Source of the DNA: Apteryx mantelli
Taxonomy: Eukaryota; Chordata; Aves; Apterygiformes; Apterygidae
Length of the DNA: 64,000 nt
Direction of reading: 5' to 3'
NCBI RefSeq assembly: GCF_036417845.1
Contig: NC_089981.1
Location: forward strand, 64,011,268-64,075,267
Shown here piece by piece: positions 25,601 to 37,085 of the stretch. The notes beneath the pieces are model-generated. The model did not search any database. It saw nothing but the letters and a program-made list of their open reading frames with translations, and had not been told where the DNA came from. Position numbers and translations under genes: made by a program. Every line of letters starts with the position of its first letter. The stretch's first letter is position 1.

Positions 25601-28600
25601 GCTGCCGCTGCTCCTCCCCCTGCTGCAGAACCAATTCCTACTACAATGCCACCAGTGCCCCCTGTGTCAGCTCAGCCCATCGACAGTAAACCAGGTGAGG
25701 CAACAACCATCCAAGGCTTTTTCAAGCCTCTCCTCCTTGGGCAGAGTATGCAAAGTTAAAGGTAGCAAAAAAACATGGCGTTCACAGTGAAGGCCTCCCT
25801 GCATTATTGCCCTGCATGCCTTGGACTGGAGAGCTTAGCTGTGCCTGGAACTGCCCAGCCCAATTCAAGACTGCTCACACATTGTGTTGCTTGAGCAAGG
25901 GGCTCAAATGGGTCTTCTGCCCCAAGGTGTTGTGATCAGGCTTGGGCTTTTCTGTGGTTGATACCTTTTGACAGATGTGTTCTTTACTCTCAGTGTCTGC
26001 GGTGAAGCCGGCTGCAGCTCCAGTGGCAGCCCCTCCTGGGGAGGCAGTGCCCAGCAAAGGTGCCAGATCAGAGCATAGGGTAAGCTGCAGGAATAGGGGC
26101 CTCACCAACTGCTGGGTAGCAACCTGTTCTGGGATAAACCTTGAGCTTTCTGGATATGTCCATATCTATGTGCTCACACCCAGCTCAGTGGGGCTGTGAC
26201 AGATGGGGAAATGCTCCACCTGAGGGTACCAGTTAGGGGGTAGGGTGGAGGAAGAGCCAGCTCTGACTTGATGCAGGTCATTTCTAGACAAAAATTTTGT
26301 CTTGAGCTCTGGTGACTGAGCACAGAAGGCTCAGTGTGTTCTGCTCGGTCTGTCCACAAGCCCTTAGCAAAAGGCTGAGGATGCTGCAGCTGCCTTATGC
26401 ATTAAGAGAACATGGTTGAGCAGCTTAGAATAAGTAGTGTTAAGAGTGTTTCCCACTGACTGTTCTGAGCAGTCTGCTCTTCTCTCGTTAGCCTTGTGCT
26501 GGAAACCTACCTATGCCTGGAGTTCCTGGGAACATAGGTCTGAAGTAACTCTACCTCAGTCTGATTAAGCTCTGCCTTTCAAGGGAACTGTTTCTTGAGC
26601 TCAGTAGCTCCATAGTGAAATCAGCTCCTCAACCTGTCATACCCTTCAGGGAGACCTAGAGTGAAAACAGCCCTAGGCACCCATTGCTAGTCAGCCAGAT
26701 GGGAAGAAAGGCCCTTTGATGCCTTTGATGTTCTTGTGCTTTTTGTTCCTTGGATGAACTTCAGGCATCTTCTGCTTTTTTTTAGGTGAAAATGAACAGG
26801 ATGCGTCAGCGTATTGCTCAGCGTCTGAAAGAGGCTCAAAATACTTGTGCCATGCTGACCACTTTCAATGAAATCGATATGAGGTGAGGATCAGACCTCT
26901 TTCCCCCTTTACAAGTAGAAATAGATGCAGGCAGTCATCTTAAATAGTAGCCAAGACCTTGCTGATTCTCCTTGGAGAAATTGGCACGATGTCTTTTGGG
27001 GCCCCTTAGATGTGTACAGCCTTAGATGTCTGTGCAGCCTCATCAGGGCATGTTGGTGTTGCAGTATGAGGGGTGTATAACTTCCTAATGGCCTTTCACT
27101 CCTTGGGTGTCTTCTGCTGTTCATAAAAGGGCGCAACCTCGTTCCTCATCTGTGCAGTTCTTGGCTGAGGACTGGTAGATGCTGAGCAGAAGAGCAGGCA
27201 TGATTAGTGTCACTTGTATACCGGCTATTAGGAGACACCAACATGTAGCATCTGCTTTCTGCCACCCCTCCAGGTTACTGCTTTTGGAGGTAGGCATATT
27301 TGGCCTCCCATGAGCTGGTTCCTCTGGGCTTATCACCCTTTCAGGTGAGCGTTACACAGGTCTGAGGCCCATGTTGTCAGATGGTGCAGCTTTCCAGAGG
27401 CAGACCAGCATCCCTCACTGTCCCCTCCGTGTGGGTGGGGGTCTCTGGTCTCAAGTGCTTGCATGGACTGAGCTCACTAATGGCTTTGGAGGGTGGGCAG
27501 CTTATGTTACAGTGCATTAAGGGGAAATTGTGCCCAAATCAAATTGCCCTGTGAAATCCTATTCTGCTCCTTAAGACAAAACATGTAAATATTTGGGTCT
27601 CAGAACAGTAAGGTTGGCAAAATAGTCTTGATTGGAAGGGAAGTGCTGCAGCTTTATCTCCTCTCGGAGGCTCATTGAGGTGTCGCTTTACGCTGGCCGT
27701 GGGTTCTCATTGCATCTGATAATCTGTTTTGGATTGATTGCTGTGCTGTTGACTCGTGAGGGCCTGTGCTGGGGCCTCCTGCCCCCCATGGGGGGTCAAT
27801 GTCTGAAAGGAGGAAGCCATAATGAGCCAGTTTCATAGTAAACCTCGTCCTCATTGCTGCAGCCCTTGTGTCTTGGGAGGCACTAATGTCTTTGGGCAGT
27901 AATCCTAGCCCTAAACAAGGTTAGGCACAGGAAAACAAACACTCTAAACCATGGAGACCCCTGCCCCTTGCTGAAACTCTCTTCAAAGACTTAAGGTCTC
28001 TGGAGGGGGGAGGGCCGGACAGTGCAATTCCACGGCAACTGGTATTAGCCCAGAATAGACAGAGCTCATAGCCACAGGCTTTTCTGTAAACGTCCTCAGT
28101 TCTGATAAATGAGCAGTGGGGAAACACTACTCTGGTTGAGGACTGTGGGTGGGCCAGCATCCCCCTCCATAGCATCTGGAAAGATTTCTTTCATGTTCAC
28201 TCTACTCCCAAGGCTAAAGAGTAGTGTGCCAGAGGCAGCGGTGTGCCTGCCGGCACTGGACTTGCATGGTGGGTGAAGCCTTTTGCCGTGGTCACCACCT
28301 GCATCTTCTCTGCTCTTATTTCCCCTGTTTTCACTCTGCTGGGGCTGCCCAGCCATGCTGGGGCCCTGCCGCATCTGGTGTTGCAGTCTGCAGTGCCACA
28401 CTGGTATCGGTAGCAGTGGCTCCAGAGAATCACTGAGGATCTTCACAGAATCACAGAGTTGCTGAGGTTGGAAGGGACCTCTGGAGATCATCTAGTCCAA
28501 CCCCCCTGCTCAAGCAGGGTCACCTAGAGCACATTGCGCAGGATCGTGTCCAGGCGTGTTTTGAATATCTCCGGAGAAGGAGACTCCACAACCTCTCTGG

Positions 28601-31600
28601 GCAACCTGTTCCAGTGCTCTGTCACCCTTACAGTGAAGAAGTGTTTTCTCATGTTCAGATGGAATTGTCTGTGTTTCAGTTTGTGCCCGTTGCCTTGCAT
28701 CCTGTCACTGGGCACCACTGAAAAGAGTCTGGCTCCATCCTCTTGACACCCTCCCTTCAGATACTTGTACACGTTGATAAGATCTCCTCTCAGCCTTCTC
28801 TTCTCTAGGCTAAACAGGCCCAGCTCTCTCAGTCTTTCCTCATAAGAGAGATGTTCCAGTCCCCTAATCATCTTTGTAGCCCTTCGCTGGACTTGCTCTA
28901 GTAGTGCCACATCCCTCTTGTACTGGGGAGCCCAGAATTGGATGCAGTACTCCAGATGTGGCCTCACTGGGGCTGAGTAGAGGGGGAGGATCACCTCCCT
29001 TGACCTGCTGGCAACACTCTTCCTAATGCAGCCCAGGATACCATTGGCCTTCTTGGCCACAAGGGCAGATTGCTGCCTCATGCTTAACTTGGTGTCCACC
29101 AGCACTCCCAGGTCCTTCTCCGCAGAGCTGCTTTCCAGCAGGTCAACCCCCAACCTGTACTGGTGCAGGGGGTTATTCCTCCCTAGGTGCAGGACCCTGC
29201 ACTTGCCTTTGTTGAACTTCAGGAGGTTCCTCTCCGCCCACCTCTCCAGCCTGTCCAGGTCTCTCTGAATGGCAGCACAGCCCTCTGGCGTATCAGCCAC
29301 TCCTCCCAGTTTTGTATCATCGGCAAACTTGCTGAGGGTGCACTCTGTGCCTTCGTCCAGGTCATTGATGAAGAAGTTGAACAAGACTGGAGCCAGTACT
29401 GACCCCTGGGGGACACCGCTAGCTACAGGCCTCCAACTAGACTCTGCGCCGCTGATCACAACCCTCTGGGCTCTGCCATTCAGCCAGTTCTCAATCCACC
29501 TCACTGTCCACTCATCTAGCCCACACTTCCTGAGCTTGTCTATGAGGATGTTATGGGAGACAGTGTCAAAAGCCTTGCTGAAGTCAAGGTAGACAACATC
29601 CACTGCTCTCCTGTCATCTACCCAGCCAGTCATTCCATCATAGAAGGCTATCAGATTGGTTAAGCATGATTTCCCCTTGGTGAAGCCATGCTGACTACTA
29701 CTGATCACTTTCTTGCCCTCCACATGCTTGGAGATGGCCTCCAGGATGAGCTGCTCCATCACCTTTCCAGGGATGCAGGTGAGGCTGACTGGCCTGTAGT
29801 TCCCTGGGTCCTCCTTCCTGCCCTTTTTGAAGACTGGGGTGACATTGGCCTTCTTCCAGTCTTCAGGCACCTCTCCTGTTCTCCATGACCTTTCAAAGAT
29901 GATGGAGAGTGGCTTAGCCATAACATCCGCCAACTCCCTCAGCACTCATGGGTGCATCCCATCGGGACCCATGGATTTGTGGGTGTCAAGTTTGCTTAAA
30001 TGATCTCTAACCCGATCCTCCTCCACCAAGGGAAAGTCTTCCTTTCTCCAGACTTTCTCTCTTGTCTCCAGGGTCTGCGGTTCCTGAGGGCTGGCCTGAG
30101 CAGTAAAGACTGAAGCAAAGAAGGCATTCAGTAACTCTGCCTTCTCTGCATCCTTTGTCACCAGGGCACCCACCCCATTCAGCAAAGGGCCCACATTTAC
30201 CCTAGTCTTCCTCTTGTTACTGATGTATTTGAAGAAGCCCTTCTTGTTGTCCTTGACATCTCTTGCCAGATTTAATTCCAAACGGGCCTTAGCCTTCCTC
30301 GTCGCATCCCTGCATACTCTGACAACGTTCCTATATTCCTCCCAAGTGGCCTGTCCCCCTTTCCACTTTCTGTATACTTCCTTCTTCTGGTTGAGTTTTG
30401 CCAGGAGCTCCTTGCTCATCCATGCAGATCTCCTCCCTCCTTTGCTTGACTTCCTACTCATAGGGATGCACCACTCTTGAGCCTGGAGGAGGAGATGTTT
30501 GAATATTAACCAGCTCTCTTGAACGCCCCTTCCTTCTAGGGCCCAAACCCATGGGATTCCTCCAAGTATGTCCCTGAAGAGGCCAAAGTCTGCTCTCCTG
30601 AAGTCCAGGGTTGCGATCCTACTTAGTGCCCTGCTGCCTCCTCGCAGGATCCTGAACTCCACCATCTCATGGTCACTGCAGCCAAGGCTGCCCCTGACCT
30701 TCACATCTTCCACCAGTCCTTCTTTGTTTGTTAGTACAAGGTCCAGCAGCACACCTCTCCTTGTTGGCTCCTCCACCACCTGTGTCAAGAAGTTGTCACC
30801 AGTGCTCTGCAGGAACCTCCAGGACTGTTTGTGCCTAGCTGTGTTGTCTCTCCAGCAGATATCGGGGTGGTTGAAGTTCCCCATGAGAACCAGGGCCTGG
30901 GATCGTGAGGCTACTTCCAGCTGTCTGTAGAAGGCCTCATCGACTTCCTCATCCTGATCAGGTGGCCTGTAGTAAACACCCACAACAGTGTCACCCATGC
31001 TAGCCTGCCCTTTGATCCTTACCCATAAGCTCTCGACTCGCTCTTCATCCACCCCTAGGCACAGCTCCATACATTCCAGTTGCTCTCTCACATAAAGAGC
31101 AACTCCCCCACCTTGCTTTCCTGGCCTGTCTTTCCTAAAAAGCACGTAGCCATCCATGACAGCACTCCAGTCATGCGAGCTATCCCACCATGTCTCTGTA
31201 ATGGCAATGAGATCATGGCCCTACAACTGCACGCAGATCTCTAGTTCTTCCTGTTTGTTCCCCATGCTGCATACATTGGTATACAGGCATTTCAGGGAGG
31301 TGATCGAGCATGCAGGTTTCCCAGGAGGGGTAAAAGAGGATCCTCCATAGCCACATCCCATGCGCACTTCCCTGGCTGCATTCACCTGCTGGAGGCATCC
31401 TGACTTGAGCTGTCTTTTGCCAACTACCCTGGCACTATAACTCTCCCCTTCCCCCGTCTTTCCTAGTTTAAAGCCCTCCTTACCAGGCTGGCCAACCTGT
31501 TGGCAAAGACCCGCATGCCCCACCTCGTGAGGTGGATCCCATCTCTCCCCAGCAGTTGTCAGTCTTCAAACAGGGTCCCATGGTCATAGAAACCAAAACC

Positions 31601-34600
31601 CTGTTGCCAACACCAGCGGTGCAGCCAGTCGTTAACTTGGAAAGTCCGTCTCCTCCTCCTCTCATCCATCCCCCTCACTGGCAGGATTGAGGAGAAGATG
31701 ACCTGGGCTCCCAGACCCTTGACCACCATCCCCAGAGCTCGGAAATCCTGCTTGATGGTCTGCAGTTTGCCTTTGGTGTCATTGGCGCCCACATGGAAGA
31801 GCAGCAGTGGGTAATAGTCCGAAGCGTGGACAAGCCTTGGCAGTCTTTGCATGACATCTTTCACACGAGCCCCTGGCAGGCCCCAAACCTCTCTAGACAT
31901 GAGGTCAGGTCGGCAGATAGATGCCTCCGTCCCCTGCAGCAGGGAGTCCCCCACAACAATCACCCGCCGCTTCTTCGGGCGTTCCAGCAAGGCACAGGGT
32001 CTGTTGTTCCAGGTACTTCCCTTGCAGCCATGCTGATCTCCTTATCCTGGAGGGCACTAAACCTGTTCTTCAGCTGCAAGTCTTCGGGAGGAGTAGGAGC
32101 CTTTCTCCTCCCACGAGCAGTGACCAGTTTCCAGCCTTCTTCTACGGTGTTATGATGTACCATTTCACACGGCACAGAGCCCTCTGGCAGCTCCACTGCT
32201 GCGGGGGGTTGGGACTCCCGAAGCTGCACAGTCTCTGAGAATACCCTGTCTATCTCTTGCTCATCTTCTCGGATGCTGCGCAGCCTACTGACCTCCTCCC
32301 GTAACTCCCTTACCTGACAACACAACTCGTCAACAGCAGCACACCTCCTGCAGGAGAGCTGGCTGCCAGCCCAGGCCTCCCGGAGAGGCCCCAAGCACTC
32401 CCTGCAGCCTGAGACCTGTAGAGCTGCATCTGCTGTCAGAGGGTCGGTCTGGGTCCAAGCCTCTGACACAGCAACTCCAACAGCCACTGGGGAACGCGCT
32501 CTGCGCTGTGTCATGACCATACTTGAGGAAGCGTACACCACAGGGAACAGAAACGAAGGTACCTTTGTGCGCCCTTCTGCGCGAACTGCTGTGTCTCGCT
32601 GCCTCTTTGCAACATCAGTCAGGCCTAAGCAGGAAATAAGTCACGCCCCATTTTGCTTTTGTGCCTGGCAGCATGGCCATACAGGTTAACCTTGTCCTGT
32701 TGAGTTTGTGGTCCTGTACCAATTCCTGTGCATTGTTTGGCAGGAGCCTTAGAGCCACTCTCAGCCTGTTCTATCTATGGCATTTTGGAGGATTTTTCAG
32801 CAGGCTGAGGATTGGTGGCCAGTTGGTGGTGAAAATCTGCAGCCCTTGGGGCTGGTGCTGAAGTCCCTTACAAAGCAAGTGAATAGTCTTTCCTTGGACT
32901 CTCTGGTGACCAGTGTTGTCATGTTTTGCAGTAACATTCGGGAGATGAGAGCCCAGCACAAGGATCCCTTCCTGAAGAAGCACAACCTGAAGCTAGGTTT
33001 CATGTCAGCTTTTGTGAAAGCTGCAGCTTTTGCTCTGCAAGACCAGCCTGTTGTGAATGCAGGTGAGCAGTGACCCTTGCCAGTGATTTGTGAACCTCAC
33101 TGGTGAATGTGGGGGAAGCTGTTAGCCAAGCCCAGGGCAGGGCTTACAGCTTACACAAGCCAGTCAGATACACAAGGCAAAGGGGAACAAAGTCCTATGG
33201 GCTGCAGCTGATATTGCTAATGCCACTTATGTAGGCAGAGAACAGTGTGCCAAGAGGGGCAGTTTTAGTGAGGGATTGCAAGGACAGTGGGTCAGGGGCG
33301 TTGTGTAACTTGGTGTTCACCCAGCCCATGGTGGGCACAGCCCTGCTGGGTGGCGTGGAGGTAACTGTTGGAGGTGTGCTGCAGTTCCTGGGGGTGTCAG
33401 AGCTGCTTGCTCAAACCCAGAAGAGGAGACCAACCAGGGCAATGTCTGAGGGAACTGAACTGACTGGCCAATGTTTCCTCTTTCTCTATCCTGGCACTTT
33501 TCCCACAGGGGCAGCAAGGGCTCAGTCTTCTCTGGAGCTATGTTTAAACTAGAGATGAGCAAGTTGTTATGAGTCTGTGGCTACTTCTGGCCTGCTGAGC
33601 TCTTGTTCTTGGTTTTCTGTGTGTAACATAGCCTCTTTTCTCTCATAGTGATTGATGATACGACCAAAGAGATTGTGTACAGGGACTATGTGGACATCAG
33701 TGTCGCTGTAGCAACTCCCCGGGTAAGTACTTTATATGCTTTGGCCATGCTTCCTGCAGCCTTGGGTCTGGATGGTCATGTATTCTGAGGCAACTCAGCT
33801 GTGAGCAACACTGCAGCAGAAACATACTGATGGGACTGGTCTTCCTGATGAGAGGGCTGATACACTGTGGGCTGCTGAAGGGGGATTGGGGAGAAGATGG
33901 AGGACTGGCAATATTCTGCCACCATCCTAGGAGATGCAGTGAGAAGGCTAATATAGATCTTAGTGGTTAGTGGGAAAGCTCAAGTTAGGGAAACCCTTTT
34001 TTCTTGGACCCATGGGGATATGGCATAGATAGAGAAAGCTTTGTATGTCCTGTCCTTTGGCTAGCCTTGCTGTACTGTCACACCATTTCTGTAAAACACA
34101 TTGCTGCTTCAAAGGGTTGTTCCTGGTCAGGGAACACATGGAATGGAGATATGAATGTTGAATTAGTTGTTTCTGTTGTGAGGCAGAGTTTCGGCCAGGA
34201 CTGATGCTCTCTCACTGCTCCCCAATTCTAGAGGAGGTTCAGCATAAAGGGACTCCACTCTTCTTGTGGAGATAGAGGTGGCAACTGAACCCTGCCCAAT
34301 GCCTTACCTGCTTTTATGAAGGTGGAGTTGGGATTCAAACAGACCCAATTGATTTTAGGTGATGGATTTATGGGCAAAGAAGTTGTCACAGACCTTTCTC
34401 ATTTACTGTGTTGGCCCTTTGTGCACATCATGCCAGCTTGCCTGGCAGGCTGCCAAGGTGTGAGGCAGCTGTGCCAACCACCTGCTCTGGGCCAAGCAGA
34501 AGGCAGGAACTCTGCTGAGCCAAGACCAGGCTCCTGCCCAGTAACGGTTATCCCTGTTTGTCACCGCAGTCAATTTGCTGATCGTGCATTTTGCTTCCCC

Positions 34601-36031
34601 TTAGGGTCTTGTGGTCCCTGTCATTAGGAACGTAGAAAATATGAACTTTGCTGACATAGAACGTGCTATCCATGAGTTGGGGGAGAAGGTAAGAAAAGCT
34701 GGAGATGTCTTTGTAAAGGAATGGAAAGAATTGAGGCTGCTGGATAGGCATGAACTGGTTCAGTCCCTCTGTGGCATCATCTCTGACCTCTAAAACACTG
34801 AACTGTGTTGTGGGGTGTGATCCAATTACAGCTGTAGCTGTGCTCATGCCTTACAGGACAGACCTACCTACTTGTTGCCCTTCCAGGAGACCTCAAATGC
34901 TGCTTTAGTGGTATAGTGTGTCTTCACCTTTGTCTTTGGAGGCCAAGGCTGAGCTGTCCTGGGATAGAAGTCCCTGTGTCTGCCTCCTGCAAAAGCAAGA
35001 GTTGGAAGCTAAGACAAGAGAATCCTGCCCCAAAGCCAGTAAATTTTCAGATTTAAAGACAGGATGCATTTCAAAGTAATTCATTCTTTCAGCTGATCAG
35101 TGAGTGAAGCTCTTGCCATCAGCAGTCATTCCTGGAGAGGGTGAACATCCAAACCATTGTACTTTTGCATTCTGTGATCTGTCTGAGCAGCTTTCTAAGA
35201 CCTTACTCTTCTAGGCACGGAAGAATGAACTGGCCATTGAGGACATGGATGGTGGCACTTTCACAATCAGCAATGGAGGGGTTTTTGGTTCCCTCTTTGG
35301 GACACCTATCATTAACCCACCCCAGTCAGCCATCTTAGGCATGCACGCAATCTTTGACAGGCCTGTGGCTGTTGGAGGCAAAGTAAGTGGAGCTGCACAG
35401 GAGTTTTCAGAGAGCAGAGGGGAGGGCTCAGTGGGATGAAGGCTGTAGTTTGTATGGTTTTTCTGGGGGCTGGTGCCACCTCCTAAAAGGCTGTCCTGTG
35501 AAGGAGAAGCTGAGATGAATGGATGAAGGGCATCTTTGCTGACAGTGGTACGTACCTGAGGTGTGCAGGGGGCCTTGTTCTGTCCGTAAGGGAGAGAACT
35601 GGATAATCTGTTTAGGTATGGGGAGGAGGAGGAGGTGGGGCTGTCATCTTCATGACAGAGAACAGACTGTGAAGGGAACAAGGTCCTATGTGTGGTGCAG
35701 ACTTGGCCAGTGCTGGTGGTCAGCTCCTGGGTGAATGAGTGGGTGTGCAGTCCCACCAGACAAGACACCCCTAGGAGGGGCTGAGGCCATCATTCAGGAT
35801 AGGAAAAAAAACCAGTTCTTCCCCAAATGTGCCGGAGGGCAGCACGTGAGCAGTAGGGCTGAGTTCACCAATGCCTTTCTCATTCCTCCCCTTCAGATTG
35901 AGGTGCGGCCCATGATGTACGTGGCACTGACATACGATCACCGGCTGATTGATGGCAGAGAGGCAGTGACTTTCCTGCGCAAGATCAAGGCGGCGGTGGA
36001 GGATCCCCGCGTGCTGCTGCTCGACCTGTAG
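16065..36031 (+). CDS. DLST: Dihydrolipoyllysine succinyltransferase (E2 of 2-oxoglutarate dehydrogenase)
   Basis: This is the core E2 enzyme of the mitochondrial 2-oxoglutarate dehydrogenase complex. It transfers succinyl from the lipoyl arm to CoA. Fifteen exons: 16065-16133, 20436-20469, 21876-21924, 23041-23096, 23455-23529, 23842-23897, 24601-24712, 25539-25694, 25994-26079, 26786-26883, 32932-33062, 33649-33722, 34605-34688, 35215-35382, 35897-36031. All have GT-AG sites and compatible phases, giving 460 residues (human 453). In order: an Arg/Leu/Ser-rich mitochondrial presequence (exons 1-4); a lipoyl domain, [17 protein letters not shown] to KLRKTG, with the lipoyl lysine in EIETDK as the last codon of exon 6; an Ala/Pro linker (exons 8-9); and the catalytic domain from [13 protein letters not shown] to the end, with the acyltransferase motif DHRLIDG in exon 15. 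The frame is intact. The small second exon (34 bp) is the least certain but matches human GNCPLGRRSL in position and phase. Confidence 0.97.
16410..16452. repeat. GGCCCT/GGCCCC hexanucleotide tract in DLST intron 1
   Basis: Seven consecutive hexanucleotides, three GGCCCT, three GGCCCC and one GGCCCT, lie about 280 bases into DLST intron 1 within the CpG island. Read on the minus strand the middle units are GGGGCC. The tract encodes only Gly-Pro/Ala-Leu-type dipeptides in the frames seen. Confidence 0.85.
16601..20435 (+). other. DLST: DLST intron 1
   Basis: No exon, RNA gene or recognisable repeat was found beyond short T tracts (for example near 18.62 kb). Base composition falls from the CpG island to ordinary AT-rich intron. 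Confidence 0.6.
21625..21655. repeat. Pyrimidine tract (CCT/C-rich) in DLST intron 2
   Basis: A pure C/T stretch on the plus strand, rich in CCT and C runs. It is not adjacent to an acceptor (the next acceptor is at 21875), so it is simple low-complexity sequence rather than a splice signal. Confidence 0.7.
28524..31361 (-). pseudogene. CR1 ORF2 (endonuclease-reverse transcriptase), two nonsense mutations
   Basis: The frame runs from about 31361 to the stop at 28524 and is broken only by a TAG at 31221-31223 and a TGA at 29946-29948. The N-terminal half is an APE-type endonuclease ([14 protein letters not shown], then [33 protein letters not shown]). The C-terminal half is the reverse transcriptase ([56 protein letters not shown], and the catalytic FADDTKLGG). 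Both stops can be explained by single C-to-T changes. No frameshift was seen in ORF2. Gene density and expression in the host are irrelevant to this element. Confidence 0.9.
31463..32541 (-). pseudogene. CR1 ORF1 (nucleic-acid chaperone/esterase protein), disrupted
   Basis: The first part (32541 to about 31970) encodes a Cys-containing coiled-coil region ([12 protein letters not shown], then [20 protein letters not shown]). The second part has an SGNH/GDSL-esterase-like domain beginning [14 protein letters not shown], with a later HVGANDTKG block typical of CR1 ORF1. The two parts are in different frames, with a shift between about 31960 and 31990. A TGA at 31559-31561 interrupts the end of the esterase part, which then stays open to a TAG at 31463-31465. 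The TGA sits where a CGA is expected, so CpG decay is likely. Confidence 0.8.
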
Positions 36032-37060
36032 AGCAGCTATTCCCCCACACAACCCACCCAGGGCAGGGCCACAGCACTAGCAGGGGCAATGCAGGGCATT
36101 CAGGAACTGGCAGGGGTCATTCCAGTCTCTCTCCCTCCCCTGTGACTGGAGGTGTTCCAGAGGGAATCCTGGGGATAGCTCCTACCTCCTTTCCTGTTCT
36201 GTTTAAAGAAGGATCAGTTTCTCACTGGGACTGCTATACAGTGGGCCAACTACTGAATGGCACTGCCTTTCCAGGGCCATCTCTATAGCATCCTCTCCCT
36301 CACAGCACCAAACTCTCACCTCTAGCTTGTCCTATACCACTGGAAAGTGCTTGCTGCTGCTGTGCTAGGGTATCTTTCCCTGCCTCTCCAAGGCAGGTTC
36401 AGCTTTATTTCTGAGTACTGAGGTTCCTGGGAGGGAGAAGAAAGGAAAGGCTACTACTGTTCTGTCCCTGTTTTGCTTGAAAATATTTCATGCTCATCAG
36501 TCCTGCAAGAGCAGTGTGGGGACACCCAGACTGCAGCAGCATTTTTGATCAGAGCAGGGCTGAGGTGGGTGCCATGCCTCTGCTTAGTTACACTCCCTCT
36601 ACAGACAGGAACACAGTGGTCACAGCTCCTGTGCTTTCCCTTGGAGATCTTTTCTTTGTTTTGTGTCCAGGTGGGCAGAGCCTGTGATCTCTGTGGAGGT
36701 AGCACTGTTCCCAGCAGCCACAACCCTTTCACTATTACATGTCCAACATTAGGGAAGAAACAGCCCCCTGCAGCTGTGTTTGAATCACAGCTCACTGATG
36801 GTGGATGAAACTGTTGGCTTCCTGTGTGCAAAGGCTTGGCCTGGTGCTGGCAAAGAGACAGCTGGGGAGGGCCAGGCCTTTAAGGGTAATATGTATATCC
36901 CAGTCTAAGGTGGCTGGTTTGAGGGGGGGAGGGGGGCAATCCTTAATCCAATAGCGCACATATGTATTGGGGAGTGAGGGGGTTGCTAGTGCCTGCAGAG
37001 TCTATTACCCTCTACACAGAACTTGTAACTAAAATATTTAACATGGCGGATTTTAAATGA

Positions 37061-37066
37061 AATAAA
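37061..37066 (+). terminator. DLST: DLST poly(A) signal
   Basis: AATAAA lies about 1.03 kb after the DLST stop codon and is followed within 30 bases by a GT-rich stretch (gaggtgggatgtgtttgag). Cleavage is expected near 37080-37085. A second AATAAA at 38131-38136 could serve a longer 3' UTR. Confidence 0.8.
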
Positions 37067-37085
37067 ACTGGGCAACAATTGAGAG

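Larger units (their letters stand above)
28443..32645 (-). mobile_element. Near full-length CR1 LINE in DLST intron 10
   Basis: The 3' end at 28443 has the avian CR1 tail (tcacagaatcacagagttgctgag read on the plus strand, followed by the block containing ccaacccccctgctcaagca). The element then runs through ORF2 and ORF1 to a 5' UTR-like region ending near 32645, about 4.2 kb, close to a full-length CR1. It lies antisense to DLST in the 6-kb intron 10. Both ORFs carry a few point lesions, so this copy is probably dead but young relative to the other CR1 relics. The 5' boundary is approximate. Confidence 0.93.
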
